Assembly: GCF_001870465.1 (NCBI RefSeq)
Contig: NZ_MDGK01000011.1
Location: 124,001-188,000 of the forward strand
Source: Pseudomonas extremorientalis
GTDB taxonomy: Bacteria > Pseudomonadota > Gammaproteobacteria > Pseudomonadales > Pseudomonadaceae
Reading direction: 5' to 3'
DNA: 64,000 nucleotides
Shown: in pieces, positions 26,359 to 35,745 of the stretch
How the letters are laid out: the number at the start of each line of letters is the position of its first letter
Position numbering within the stretch: position 1 is the first letter of the stretch
The notes under the pieces: generated by a model
Seen by the model: only the letters and a program-made list of their open reading frames with translations
Databases searched by the model: none
Told to the model about the DNA's origin: nothing
Made by a program: the position numbers and the translations under genes

Positions 26359-27783
26359 TCAGTACTTCATCACCACAAGTCGGGTCTGGGTGAATTCGAG
26401 CATGCCGTGCTTGCCGTCATCACCGCCCAGGCCCGAACGCTTCCACCCGGCGTGGAAGCCTTGGTAAGGGTCGGCCGGGGTCCGGTTGACGTACAACTCA
26501 CCGGCCTCGATGGTATTGGCGACTTTCAGGGTGGTGCGATAGCTCTCGGTGTACAGCACCGACGACAGGCCGAACTGGTGATCATTGGCCATGGCCAGCG
26601 CTTCGTCGATGTCGCGGTACTTGAGCACTGGCAGCACCGGGCCGAAGATTTCTTCCTGGATGATTTCCATGTCCTGGCGACAGTTGCTCAACAGCGTCGG
26701 CGGGTAGAAATGGCCGTTGCCCTCAGGAATGAAACCGCCTGTTTCCAGTACCGCACCGTCGGAGACGGCGCACTCGACCATGGCGTGGATGTTTTGCTGC
26801 GAGCTTGCGTTGACCAACGGGCCCATCAGGCTGGCGTCGGTAGCACGGTCGCCAAACTTAACGGCGCTGATTTTGGCTTTGAGCAACGCGAGAAATTGCT
26901 CGTAGACACTTTCCTGCACGTAAACCCGCTCCACCGCCGTGCACACCTGACCGCAGTGAGTGGTCTTGGACGCGACGATGGCGCTGGCGGCGGCTTCAAG
27001 GTCAGCGTCGGCTTCAATGATTGCCGGTGTTTTGCCGCCCAGTTCCAGGGACGGCTTGGCGATGTTGGCCTTGCAATAATCGAGCACGATGCGCCCGGCG
27101 TTGACGCTGCCGGTCAGAGTGATCAAGCCGACGGCTGTGTGGGTGCAGACCGTTGCGGCGGTGGCATGGTCCATGGTCAGTATGTTGACCACGCCGGCCG
27201 GTAAACCGGATTGCTGCACAGCCTTGGCGATTTCAAACGCCGAGGTCGGGGTGTTGTTACTCGGGCGCACCACCACGGTGTTACCGGCAATAAGAGCCGG
27301 GGCGATTTTGCGCAGCAAGGTGTAGACCGGGTAGTTGAACGGAATCAGGCACGCGACCACACCAATCGGCTCGCGGTGCAGGAAGAGGTTTTCGTTCGGG
27401 GTATCGCTGGGAATAATCTCGCCTTCGATCCGCCGCGCCCATTCGGCGTGGTAACGGGTGATTTGCGCGGCGTAACGGGCTTCGTTGCTGGCGTCGCTGA
27501 CACTTTTGCCGGACTCGGCGGCCAAGGCGGCACCGATGCTCTCGGCGCAGGCCTCCAAGGCGTCGGCGAATGAGCGCAAGTGCTCGGCGCGTTCGATGCT
27601 GGTGAGCTTGCCCCAGCGCTTCTGGGCGGCGGCGGCAGCCTCGACGGCGGCGGTTGCTTCAGCGCTGGTGGCGGCAGAGACCTGACCAACCAACGCTTCG
27701 GTGGCAGGGTTGTAGACCGCAATCAGCGCATCGCTGGCAGGCTCAATGAAGTGACCGTTTACAAAGTTTCGCTCAAGTCGCAT
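26359..27783 (-). CDS. Aldehyde dehydrogenase (lactaldehyde/glycolaldehyde type)
   Basis: This 474-residue NAD(P)+-dependent enzyme oxidises an aldehyde to an acid. Visible are the cofactor site VACLIPFNYPVYTL, the glutamate motif SLELGGKTPAI and the catalytic cysteine motif THCGQVCTAVERVYV. Overall it resembles AldA rather than SSADH. It is the first gene of the minus-strand set with MFS carrier, dehydratase and GMC oxidoreductase, probably converting the aldehyde made by the GMC enzyme or by retro-aldol cleavage. The start has a modest GGGCG upstream. The divergent or neighbouring LysR gene at 28861 is the probable regulator. Confidence 0.92.
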   Translation of the reverse strand: MRLERNFVNGHFIEPASDALIAVYNPATEALVGQVSAATSAEATAAVEAAAAAQKRWGKLTSIERAEHLRSFADALEACAESIGAALAAESGKSVSDASNEARYAAQITRYHAEWARRIEGEIIPSDTPNENLFLHREPIGVVACLIPFNYPVYTLLRKIAPALIAGNTVVVRPSNNTPTSAFEIAKAVQQSGLPAGVVNILTMDHATAATVCTHTAVGLITLTGSVNAGRIVLDYCKANIAKPSLELGGKTPAIIEADADLEAAASAIVASKTTHCGQVCTAVERVYVQESVYEQFLALLKAKISAVKFGDRATDASLMGPLVNASSQQNIHAMVECAVSDGAVLETGGFIPEGNGHFYPPTLLSNCRQDMEIIQEEIFGPVLPVLKYRDIDEALAMANDHQFGLSSVLYTESYRTTLKVANTIEAGELYVNRTPADPYQGFHAGWKRSGLGGDDGKHGMLEFTQTRLVVMKY

Positions 27784-27928
27784 GTGAATCGCCCATCGTT
27801 GTTTTTATCCAGTTCCCGCAGTTTTGGCATCCTGAGGGGGTAGAACAAACGATTTATTGAGCGGGGTAACATTCAAAAAATGCAGGTTACCCGAGAAGGA
27901 GTCAAATTTCCCGTGAAGGTTGAGGGGG

Positions 27929-28861
27929 TCAACTGGCGGCGGTGGAGGGTTCGAGCTGCCTTTGCGCCAACCAGATTTCGTCCTGCAACCACTGGGCGAA
28001 CACCTGCAATTGCGGCATCACAGTCTGCTCCGGCCGAGTCACCAACCAGTAGGATTGATGCCCTTCCACATGCACGTTCAGTACCTGGGTCAACTGCCCG
28101 CTGGCCAGCTCCGGGGCAACCATGTGCCAGTCGGCAATGGTGATACCCAAGCCGTCGGTGGCCGCACGAATCGCCAGGTCCAGCAGGTCGAATTCATACC
28201 CGCTCTGGGTATCCACGCCGCTGATTTTCGCCGCGTCGAGCCAGTGCTTCCAGGTCAGATAACGCTGGTCTTCCCTGGCCAACACATGCAGCAAGGTCAG
28301 GCGATTAAGGTCGATTTCACCCTCGCTCGCTTCCCGCGCATACAACGACGGCGCACACACCGCAATGTGCCGTTCCTGAAGCAGCAGCGAGCTGTCCAGC
28401 CCATCCCATTCACCATCGCCAAAGCGGATCGCGCAGTCCAGGGTGCTGGTTTCCGCCAGGCTGTCCTGCAAACGCGTGGTGATGCTCAGCTCCAATTCGG
28501 GGTGTTTCTCGCGCAGCCGCCCCAGGCGGGGCATCAGCCAGCGGCTGGTGAAGGTCGGCGGCGCGTTGATGTGCAGGCGATTGGCGTGGGACTTCTGCTG
28601 GATGCTACGCACCGTCAGCTCGATTTTGTCGAAGGATTGATGCAGCGCCCGCAGCAAAACCCGGCCGGCGCTGGTCAGCTCAAGGTGGTGATGCCGGCGT
28701 TCCAGCAGATTCTCGCCAAGCTGTTCTTCGAGCTGCCGCACCTGACGGCTGACGGCACTTTGCGTGACGTTGAGCAGCTCCGCCGCCCGGGTAAAACTGC
28801 CGGTACTACCGGCCACTTCAAAGGCTTTGAGCGCATTGAGCGCGGGCATTTTGCGTTTCAT
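27929..28861 (-). CDS. LysR-family regulator (GcvA-like)
   Basis: This 310-residue regulator has an N-terminal HTH with PALNALKAFEVAGSTGSFTR, AAELLNVTQSAVSRQVRQLE and the GcvA-like ERRHHHLELTSAG, then an effector domain with PPTFTSRWLMPRLGRL. It reads in the same direction as the aldehyde-dehydrogenase set, 145 bases upstream, and divergently from an MFS gene; either may be its target. The start MKRKMPALN (28861) fits the family; the frame to 28996 is unlikely coding. A further ATG at 28849 is possible. Confidence 0.88.
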   Translation of the reverse strand: MKRKMPALNALKAFEVAGSTGSFTRAAELLNVTQSAVSRQVRQLEEQLGENLLERRHHHLELTSAGRVLLRALHQSFDKIELTVRSIQQKSHANRLHINAPPTFTSRWLMPRLGRLREKHPELELSITTRLQDSLAETSTLDCAIRFGDGEWDGLDSSLLLQERHIAVCAPSLYAREASEGEIDLNRLTLLHVLAREDQRYLTWKHWLDAAKISGVDTQSGYEFDLLDLAIRAATDGLGITIADWHMVAPELASGQLTQVLNVHVEGHQSYWLVTRPEQTVMPQLQVFAQWLQDEIWLAQRQLEPSTAAS

Positions 28862-29206
28862 GGACAGGACTCGCGCTGGGGCTGACGAGCCACAAGCATC
28901 CCACGGCTTGCAGGAAATTTCCCGAGTAACATGCATTTTTGTGTTGTGCAGGCCGATTCCCTTGCTCCCTCGCCACAGGTAATTGGCAATATTCAATTAT
29001 GTCGGTTTCAGCCCTGCCACTGTCGCTGACGTATAAATAGCATGAGTATTTCGCAGCACACTCACGACTATTAAGCACTGGCTGTTTTATTTATATAGGC
29101 GCTATTCTTATTCAATTAAATACCCGTCTAAGTTAACGCACTTACATAGGGCAGCTCTTTCACCTACGCCCCATTCCATAGCAATTAAACTGACCGAGCC
29201 AACCAC
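28862..29206. other. AT-rich divergent intergenic region
   Basis: These 345 bases between the LysR and MFS starts are AT-rich around 29030-29120 and contain likely promoters for one or both genes. I see no gene, hairpin or clear LysR box. Confidence 0.4.
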
Positions 29207-30442
29207 ATGCCAATCAACACACACTCACCCACAAGAAGTACTGTTTTATTGGCGCTTATCTTTACGGCGTGTAACGCCACCACCCACGGCTTCAGTATTT
29301 TCCTTTATTCGGCCTTATTACCCCAGATTCGCCAGGTGTTCGATCTGAGCTACAGCCAGGCCGCGTTCATCGCCGCGCTACTGCAACTGTTCTACATGGG
29401 CGCTTCGATTGTCAGTGGCATCGCCGCGGCGTGGATCAGCCCGCGTAATATGGTACGGCTGACGATGGCCCTGAGCCCAGCGCTGCTGGCCCTGGCGGTC
29501 GCCACCCCGTGGGTGCTGCCGTACGCAGTATGCCTGGCACTGGTCTCGGCCTGCGCGGTGGCGAACTGGAATGCCATCGCAGCACTGGCCAGCGAAGTGA
29601 TCCCCGCCTCCCACCGCAGCCGTGTGCTGGGGCTGGCATCGTCGGGGGCGGCGTTTGCGATCTGCCTTAACGGTATGCTGATCGCCCTGTTGCAGGGCAT
29701 CTCGCTGCGACACTTCTGGCTGATTTGCGCCGGGCTGACGCTGATGGTCACCCTACTGACCTTTTGGGTCCTGGCGCCGTTGGCGACAGGCCAGCGCATC
29801 AACAAAAGCAGCGCGCCGTCGCTGCGCCGGATACTCAGGCAATGGTTGAAGCTGTGCCTGGAATACCCGGTGGCGCTGCACATACTGCTGCTGAGCGCCT
29901 TTATTGGCGGGATCAGCGGCCCCTTCCTGAATTTTCTCTCGGCGTTTGCCAGTGAGCGGCTGGGCGCCAACGCACAGATCACCGGCTCGTTATGGACACT
30001 GATCGGGATTGGCGGGGCAGTCGGCGGTTTGTTGTTGGGTTCACTCGCCGATCGCTGGGGGGCATTAAGGGTGATGGCGTTGAGTATCAGCGCCTTCGGC
30101 CTGGCGATGCTCGCCCTGCTCTGGCAACCAAGCTTGAATCTGACCTGGCTGGCGGCCGGGCTGTTCGCGCTGTTCTATTTCCCTGTCTGGGGCTTGATGG
30201 CCGCCTACCTCAGCGCACGCTTGAGCCCGGTGCAAAGCCTGCAAGTGGTGAGTCTGAGCATGGTCGGTTATGGCTTGGGCAGCGCCAGCGCGAACTGGCT
30301 GTGCGGCTGGCTGCTGCAGGCCACCGGGCAGTTTGGCCTGGTGCACGGCTGGATCGTCTGCTGGGTCACCGCCAGCCTGTTATTGCTGAGGCTGATGGCC
30401 CGCCGTCAACGCTGTGAGCCGGCGCTCGGCCAGCCACTCTGA
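29207..30442 (+). CDS. MFS transporter
   Basis: This 411-residue protein has about 12 membrane segments and short ends. The first loop reads YSQAAFIAALLQLFYMGASI, the loop 2-3 motif is weak (AAWISPRNMVRLT), and the second half has GGLLLGSLADRWGALR, the usual MFS signature. Its substrate is unknown. It is divergent from the GcvA-like LysR gene, and its last 63 bases overlap the convergent LysR gene at 30380. It could serve either side of the catabolic block. Confidence 0.85.
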   Translation: MPINTHSPTRSTVLLALIFTACNATTHGFSIFLYSALLPQIRQVFDLSYSQAAFIAALLQLFYMGASIVSGIAAAWISPRNMVRLTMALSPALLALAVATPWVLPYAVCLALVSACAVANWNAIAALASEVIPASHRSRVLGLASSGAAFAICLNGMLIALLQGISLRHFWLICAGLTLMVTLLTFWVLAPLATGQRINKSSAPSLRRILRQWLKLCLEYPVALHILLLSAFIGGISGPFLNFLSAFASERLGANAQITGSLWTLIGIGGAVGGLLLGSLADRWGALRVMALSISAFGLAMLALLWQPSLNLTWLAAGLFALFYFPVWGLMAAYLSARLSPVQSLQVVSLSMVGYGLGSASANWLCGWLLQATGQFGLVHGWIVCWVTASLLLLRLMARRQRCEPALGQPL

Positions 30443-31294
30443 GCGGCCCAGGCGACGCGACAGAATGTCCACCAAGGCCTCCACCGCCAACGCCTCGCAC
30501 TGAGTAGAGCGCCAGAACATCAACCGCGCCGGCTCAATCGGCGGAAAGCCCTGAGCCGCGTCCAGCACCTTCCAACCCGGCGGCACCAGGCGCCGCGCCG
30601 TGACACCGACCGACTGGCCCTGTTCGATGGCAATCCCTATCCCACGCGGGCTCTGGCTGGTGTAAACCACATGCCATGCCCGCCCGGCCTCGGCCAGCGC
30701 CCGCACGGCATTGGCTCGAAAGGCGCAGCCCTCGGCATACACTGCAAGAGGCACCGAGACGTCCGCTCCGGCGCACCACCCCTCAGCCGCCACCCACACC
30801 AGCGGCTCGTCGCACAGATATTCACCCAGCTGCAGATTGGCGTGTTGCACACCGAGCACTAGGTCCAGTTCACCGCGTTGCAAGCGACTGACCAGCGCCG
30901 TCGACATCTCGCAACATATGTCCGGCCGCACCTGGGGAAACTGCGCCTGAAAGTCGCGCAACACCTCGGCCAGGCAAAACTGGGCGTAGTCCTCGGGCAT
31001 GCCGACGTGAACGCACACCTGCTCATCGGGCAGTTGCACGGCGTTGATCGCATCGGCATGCAGCTTGAGGATCTGCCGCGCATAGATCAGAAACGTCTCG
31101 CCACCCGGTGTCAGGCTCACCGAGCGACTGGTGCGCTGGACCAACGGCGTGCCGACGATCTCTTCCAGGCGCTGCAAACTCTGGCTAATGGTCGATTGGG
31201 TTTTGTGCAGACGCTCGGCGGCCGCAGAAAATCCGTGGCACTCGATAATCGCAACAAACACTTTAAGTAACGTCCCATCCAGTTCGCTTGACAT
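30380..31294 (-). CDS. LysR-family regulator divergent from the oxygenase gene
   Basis: This 304-residue regulator has HTH segments LLKVFVAIIECHGFSAAAER and HKTQSTISQSLQRLEEIVG, then an effector domain with VHVGMPEDYAQFCLAEVLR. It is divergent from the Fe(II)/2-oxoglutarate enzyme gene; an inverted repeat at 31360-31396 and a copy of its half-site beside the LysR start support control of that operon and of itself. The 3' end overlaps the convergent MFS gene by 63 bases. Confidence 0.9.
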   Translation of the reverse strand: MSSELDGTLLKVFVAIIECHGFSAAAERLHKTQSTISQSLQRLEEIVGTPLVQRTSRSVSLTPGGETFLIYARQILKLHADAINAVQLPDEQVCVHVGMPEDYAQFCLAEVLRDFQAQFPQVRPDICCEMSTALVSRLQRGELDLVLGVQHANLQLGEYLCDEPLVWVAAEGWCAGADVSVPLAVYAEGCAFRANAVRALAEAGRAWHVVYTSQSPRGIGIAIEQGQSVGVTARRLVPPGWKVLDAAQGFPPIEPARLMFWRSTQCEALAVEALVDILSRRLGRSEWLAERRLTALTAGHQPQQ

Positions 31295-31396
31295 AACTAT
31301 CGCCCCTGCCGATGGATTCGATCACAACTTATAATTTCCACTTCGCACCTCTTTGAGCAACTATCGATTCAACGCCAAACACTGTTAATTGATAGT
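31295..31396. promoter_or_regulatory. Candidate LysR operator
   Basis: ACTATCGATT (31360-31369) and AATTGATAGT (31387-31396) form a 10-base inverted repeat with one mismatch. The half-site AACTATCG also occurs at 31295-31302 beside the LysR start. The layout fits a repeat used for activation of the oxygenase gene and autocontrol. Confidence 0.5.
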
Positions 31397-31410
31397 TCCA
31401 GGAGACTTGC

Positions 31411-32292
31411 ATGAGCCTTCAACTTGCCGACGCCGAAGTGGGCGATATCAGCGACATTATAAATACCGAGTTGTACCCCATACATGATTCGGGCCATGTC
31501 CGGTTGCAGGCGCTGATCGAACACGCTCGTGCCGAACTGGCCGAGGACGGTTGCTGCCTGCTGAAGAACTTCCTGCGGCCCGAGGCGCTGGAACAGGCGC
31601 GTACCGAGGGTCAGGCGCTGTCGGGCAAGACCTTTTATTCGGTGCGCAAGGTCAACGCCTACTTCACCGAAGACGACCCCGCCCTGCCCCAGGATGATCC
31701 ACGCCGCACATTCATGGAGCGCACCAGCGGTTTTGTCACCCGAGACATGATTGCCCCGGACGCGATCATTCATCGCCTTTACGTCTCGCCGATGATGAAG
31801 CGATTTATCGGTGCCTGCCTCAACGAGCCGGAGATTTTCGAATACGCCGACCCGTTCGCCGGGCTGGTGATCAACGTGATGCCCGAAGGCACCGAGCAGC
31901 CCTGGCACTTCGATACCAACGAATTCATCGTCAGCATGATGACCCAGAAGCCTGAGGCTGGCGGCCTGTTCGAGTACGCGCCGATGATCCGCACACGCAC
32001 CCAGGAAAACCTAGGCGCCGTCGGCAGCGTGGTGCGCGGTGACGACCGCAGCCGAGTACAGGAACTGGAGCTCAACCCAGGTGATTTGCAGATTTTCAAG
32101 GGTCGCTTTTCAGTGCACCGGGTAACCCGCGTCGAAGGCGCTACTGAACGTAATACGGCGATCTTCGCCTACTCCGAAAAACCCGGAATCATCGGCCGCG
32201 CCCAGCGCACCAAGCAGCTTTACGGACGCCTGTCCGAAGCCCATCTGCAAGCCGAACGCAACCTGGTGCGCAGCGACCAGTTGCTCGACTGA
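31411..32292 (+). CDS. Fe(II)/2-oxoglutarate enzyme of the BesD/HalD family (hydroxylase-type triad)
   Basis: This 293-residue enzyme should act on a free amino acid or similar small substrate. It resembles the BesD/HalD family, known for radical halogenation of free amino acids. The iron ligands appear as His166-x-Asp168 (QPWHFDTNEF) and a distal His236 (KGRFSVHRVTRV). Halogenases of this family have Gly in place of Asp to make room for chloride, so the Asp here predicts hydroxylation instead. CAGGAG precedes the ATG. It is the first gene of an apparent operon with an M24 enzyme and a peptide-type ABC importer, controlled by the divergent LysR. Confidence 0.8.
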   Translation: MSLQLADAEVGDISDIINTELYPIHDSGHVRLQALIEHARAELAEDGCCLLKNFLRPEALEQARTEGQALSGKTFYSVRKVNAYFTEDDPALPQDDPRRTFMERTSGFVTRDMIAPDAIIHRLYVSPMMKRFIGACLNEPEIFEYADPFAGLVINVMPEGTEQPWHFDTNEFIVSMMTQKPEAGGLFEYAPMIRTRTQENLGAVGSVVRGDDRSRVQELELNPGDLQIFKGRFSVHRVTRVEGATERNTAIFAYSEKPGIIGRAQRTKQLYGRLSEAHLQAERNLVRSDQLLD

Positions 32293-32348
32293 TCCACCCA
32301 AGAATTCCTAGAAAAAACCAACCGTATTGCCCTGCGAGGAACACCCCC

Positions 32349-33578
32349 ATGAGTCTGTCAGGCCCTAACCGCAACCCCGCCGACTGCGAACCGACGTACG
32401 ACGAGATCCAGCAGATCCAGCTCGACCGTTTGCAACGGGTGCGCAACGAACTGAAAAAACGCGACTACGCCGCGTGCGTGCTGTTCGACCCGACCCATAT
32501 GCGCTACGCCACCGGCTCGCGCAACATGCAGGTGTACTCGGCGCGCAACCCGGCACGGTACGCCTTCATCCCGGCAGAAGGCCCGGTGGTGGTCTTCGAA
32601 TTCGGCGGCTGTCTGCACCTGGCAGAACAGCTCAACACCGTCGACGAAGTGCGCCCGGCCAAAGCCATCTCCTATTACTTCTGCGACAGCTTCCTTACCA
32701 ACGTCACCGCCGAATGGGCCGCTGAAATCGATGAACTGGTGCGCAAGCACTGTGGTAGCAACAAACGGATCGCCATCGAAAGCGCGACCTCGGCCGCAGC
32801 GTTTGAACTGCAAAACCTCGGCTACCAGATCTTCGACGCCCAGGAACCACTGGAGCGCGCGCGCTGCATCAAGGTGCCGAACGAGCTGAAGATGATCCGC
32901 GCCAGCCTGCGCGCCACCGAGGCCGGCGTGCGCTTGATGGAAAGCAAACTGGTGCCGGGCATCAGCGAAAACGAACTGTGGTCGCACCTGCACCAGCACG
33001 TGATCGCCACCGACGGCGACTACGTCGAAACCCGCCTGCTGTCCTCCGGGCCGCGCACCAATCCGTGGTTCCAGGAATGCAGCACCCGGCCCATCGAGGC
33101 CGGTGACCTGGTAGCGCTGGACACGGACGTGGTCGGGCGTTTCGGCTACTACGCCGACTTTTCGCGAACGTTCCTCTGTGGCGAGCAAGCCGCCACCGCC
33201 AAGCAACAGGAGCTGTACAAACTGGCTTACGAACAAGTGCAGACCAACATGGAAATGCTCAAGGCCGGTCGCAGTTTCAAGGAGTACGCCGAGCTGGCCT
33301 GGCGCATCCCGGACAACTACAAGGCCAACCGTTATTTCGCCCTGGCCCACGGGGTTGGCATGACGGGTGAATACCCGTACGTGGTGCACCGCGAAGACAT
33401 CGACGCGCTGGGCTACGACGGCGTATTCGAAGCCGGCATGACCATCTGCGTGGAAAGCTACATTGGCCACGATGCGGGCGGCGAAGGGGTCAAGCTCGAA
33501 GAGCAGATCTATATCCACGAAAACGGCATCGAATTGCTGTCGGACTACCCGTTCGATCCGCGCCTGATGCCGCGATGA
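32349..33578 (+). CDS. M24-family metalloenzyme (Xaa-Pro dipeptidase-like, possibly DddP-like)
   Basis: This 409-residue protein has a creatinase-like N-terminal domain and a pita-bread C-terminal domain. Metal ligands are visible as the two aspartates in ALDTDVVGRFGYYADFSRTF, His in LAHGVGMTGEYP and glutamates in CVESYIGHDA and VKLEEQIYI. Family reactions include X-Pro cleavage, creatine hydrolysis and, in DddP, DMSP lysis. GCGAGGA precedes the ATG. The position between the 2-oxoglutarate enzyme and a peptide importer suggests that it cleaves or lyses the imported compound. Confidence 0.87.
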   Translation: MSLSGPNRNPADCEPTYDEIQQIQLDRLQRVRNELKKRDYAACVLFDPTHMRYATGSRNMQVYSARNPARYAFIPAEGPVVVFEFGGCLHLAEQLNTVDEVRPAKAISYYFCDSFLTNVTAEWAAEIDELVRKHCGSNKRIAIESATSAAAFELQNLGYQIFDAQEPLERARCIKVPNELKMIRASLRATEAGVRLMESKLVPGISENELWSHLHQHVIATDGDYVETRLLSSGPRTNPWFQECSTRPIEAGDLVALDTDVVGRFGYYADFSRTFLCGEQAATAKQQELYKLAYEQVQTNMEMLKAGRSFKEYAELAWRIPDNYKANRYFALAHGVGMTGEYPYVVHREDIDALGYDGVFEAGMTICVESYIGHDAGGEGVKLEEQIYIHENGIELLSDYPFDPRLMPR

Positions 33579-34036
33579 GTTGCCCCGGACGGCGCCGTAA
33601 CCTCCTTCGACACCGTCCGTTTTTCCCCTTGTTCCCACCCGGAACAAGGGGCGTTTGCGGCCATCGCGCAGTGTTTCGTACCCGCGCTTCCCCCCGTCCG
33701 GCCTGTCTAGCTCAAGCGGCAGCCTCTCTTACGGTCAGTAACATGCATTTATCGAACGTTTCAGCGTTGAATTTATCGTTTGTCGATCGTTGCCCAGATG
33801 ACAAAACTGCGGGCATCTCTAATAAAAACAACATGAGAGCAGCCCTATGTCATACCCAGCCTCCGCCCTTTTGATCTCGTTGCGCCTTGTTCTACTGCCG
33901 GCTTCACGCCTGTCACGCCTGCGCCTTCGCGCCGCCGGCCACTGACAGCCTCGGTTCATGGAACCGACCGCGTCTGCCGCTCGCCCCATTTGCGGCCAGT
34001 CGAAAAACGCACTTTTGCACGTTATCGGAGAGGCAT
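33579..34036 (+). other. Gap with hairpin between M24 and ABC importer genes
   Basis: This 458-base gap has a strong hairpin at 33625-33651 (CCCCTTGTTCC pairing with GGAACAAGGGG), probably attenuating or ending transcription after the M24 gene. The rest has AT-rich stretches near 33740-33840 that may hold a promoter for the importer operon. No gene is supported. Confidence 0.45.
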
Positions 34037-35671
34037 ATGAAAGACTTAATGACACTGGACGGCGCCTTGCCGCATCCAGCGGTAAACGACCTGTGCACCC
34101 AAGTCAAAAGTGGCGCGATCAATCGTCGCCAATTCCTGCGCACCGCCGCGCTGCTGGGCATCACCGCCGCCAGCGCCAGCAGCTTCCTCGGTTCCGCGCT
34201 GCTCGGCAATTCGGCCCACGCCGCTGACGCGGTAACGCCGCGCCAGGGTGGCAGCCTCCGGTTTGCCTGCGCCATCCAGGAAATCCAGGACCCGATGCTG
34301 ATTACTTGGATCGAAGCCTCGAACCTGCTGCGCAACAGCCTAGAATTCCTGACTTGGGTCGATGCCGACAACATCACCCACCCGTACCTGGCCGAGAGCT
34401 GGAGCCCGTCCGACGACCTGAAAACCTGGACCTTCAACCTGCGCCAGGACGTGAAGTGGAGCAACGGCGACACCTTCAACGTCGAGGACGTGCAGCACAA
34501 CATCGAGCGCTGGATTGCCGCCGACTCCAAGTCGGTCAACCGCACCGCGTTCCAGGACATCACAGCCTTCGAGAAAGTCAGTGACTTCCAGTTCCGCCTG
34601 GTGCTCAAACGGCCGATGCTGGCGATCCCGGAAATGCTCAATGCCTTCACTTGCGCCATCGTGCACCGCAGCTTCAAGGCCGGTGACGACTGGGCGAAAA
34701 ACCCGCTTGGCACCGGGCCGTTCAAACTGGTGTCGTTCGCGGTCAACAAGCAGGCGACCTTCGCCAAGCGTGCCGATTACTGGCGCACACCGGCCAACCT
34801 CGACGAACTGCGCTACGTCGACATGGGCACCGACATCTCCACCCACCTCGCGGCGTTGCAGGCCGGGCAAGTGGACGTGTTGTACCGGGTCACCGTGGCC
34901 GAACTCGACCTGGCCAAACGCTTGCCCGGCGCGCAACTGCTGACCTGTAAATCGGCACAAACCGTCGTCATGCGCATGGCCTGCGACCAGAAACCGTTTG
35001 ACGACCTGCGCATTCGCAAAGCCGTGGTGCTCTGCGCCGACAACGCGCAGATGCTGAAAATCGCCTATCGCGGCATGGGCACCCTGGGCGAAGACCATCA
35101 TATCGCGCCGTCCCACCCGGAATACTTCCCGCTGCCCAAACGTGCGCGGGACGTGGCGGGTGCGAAGAAACTGCTCGCGGAAGCCGGCCACCCGAACGGC
35201 ATCGACATCGACCTGATCGTCGGCAACACCCAGGGCCGCTACGAACAGGACTGCGCGCAGATCCTCCAGCAGAACTGCGCCGAGGCCGGCATCCGCATCA
35301 ACCTCAAAGTGATCCCCGCCACGCAATACTGGCCGATCTGGGACAAGGCCGCGTTCAGCCTCACCTACTGGGCACACCGCCCGCTGGGTGTGATGTCGCT
35401 GGAACTGGCCTACCGCAGCGGCGCGGCCTGGAATGAAAGCCACTACAGCGACCCGGCGTTCGACGCCGCGCTGGATAACGCCATGGGCATTATCGACCCC
35501 AAGCAAAGGGCCGTGGCCATGCAAAGCGTCGAGCAGATCCTGCAAGACGCCTGCGTCATGGTCCAGCCGTTCTGGGGCGACAAGTTCACCGCCGCGAGCA
35601 AGAAGGTCCAGGGTTTTCAGGTTCACCCGTCGGACTTCTACCCAATGGATCAAGTCTGGTTGAGCGCCTGA
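34037..35671 (+). CDS. ABC transporter substrate-binding protein (peptide/opine type, Tat-exported)
   Basis: This 544-residue family-5 solute-binding protein should be periplasmic. The N-terminal signal has the twin-arginine motif NRRQFLRTAA and a cleavage region NSAHAADA, so export folded by Tat is likely. Conserved segments are the entry YLAESWSPSDDLKTWTFNLR, WSNGDTFNVEDVQ and GTGPFKLVSF. GGAGAGG precedes the ATG at 34037; the longer frame to 33887 would spoil the signal. It heads the importer genes at 35746-39172 and should capture a peptide or peptide-like substrate. Confidence 0.93.
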   Translation: MKDLMTLDGALPHPAVNDLCTQVKSGAINRRQFLRTAALLGITAASASSFLGSALLGNSAHAADAVTPRQGGSLRFACAIQEIQDPMLITWIEASNLLRNSLEFLTWVDADNITHPYLAESWSPSDDLKTWTFNLRQDVKWSNGDTFNVEDVQHNIERWIAADSKSVNRTAFQDITAFEKVSDFQFRLVLKRPMLAIPEMLNAFTCAIVHRSFKAGDDWAKNPLGTGPFKLVSFAVNKQATFAKRADYWRTPANLDELRYVDMGTDISTHLAALQAGQVDVLYRVTVAELDLAKRLPGAQLLTCKSAQTVVMRMACDQKPFDDLRIRKAVVLCADNAQMLKIAYRGMGTLGEDHHIAPSHPEYFPLPKRARDVAGAKKLLAEAGHPNGIDIDLIVGNTQGRYEQDCAQILQQNCAEAGIRINLKVIPATQYWPIWDKAAFSLTYWAHRPLGVMSLELAYRSGAAWNESHYSDPAFDAALDNAMGIIDPKQRAVAMQSVEQILQDACVMVQPFWGDKFTAASKKVQGFQVHPSDFYPMDQVWLSA

Positions 35672-35745
35672 TTCAAGCGCCCCGAACGAGCCCGCCCACT
35701 CAGTTGCGGCGGCCGCCATCCCTTGATTAGCCGGAGCGTGCAAGC

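Noticed and set aside
32358-33647. 429-codon minus-strand frame opposite the M24 gene
   Set aside because: Antisense of a gene with all metal ligands in place, and with no recognisable motif of its own.
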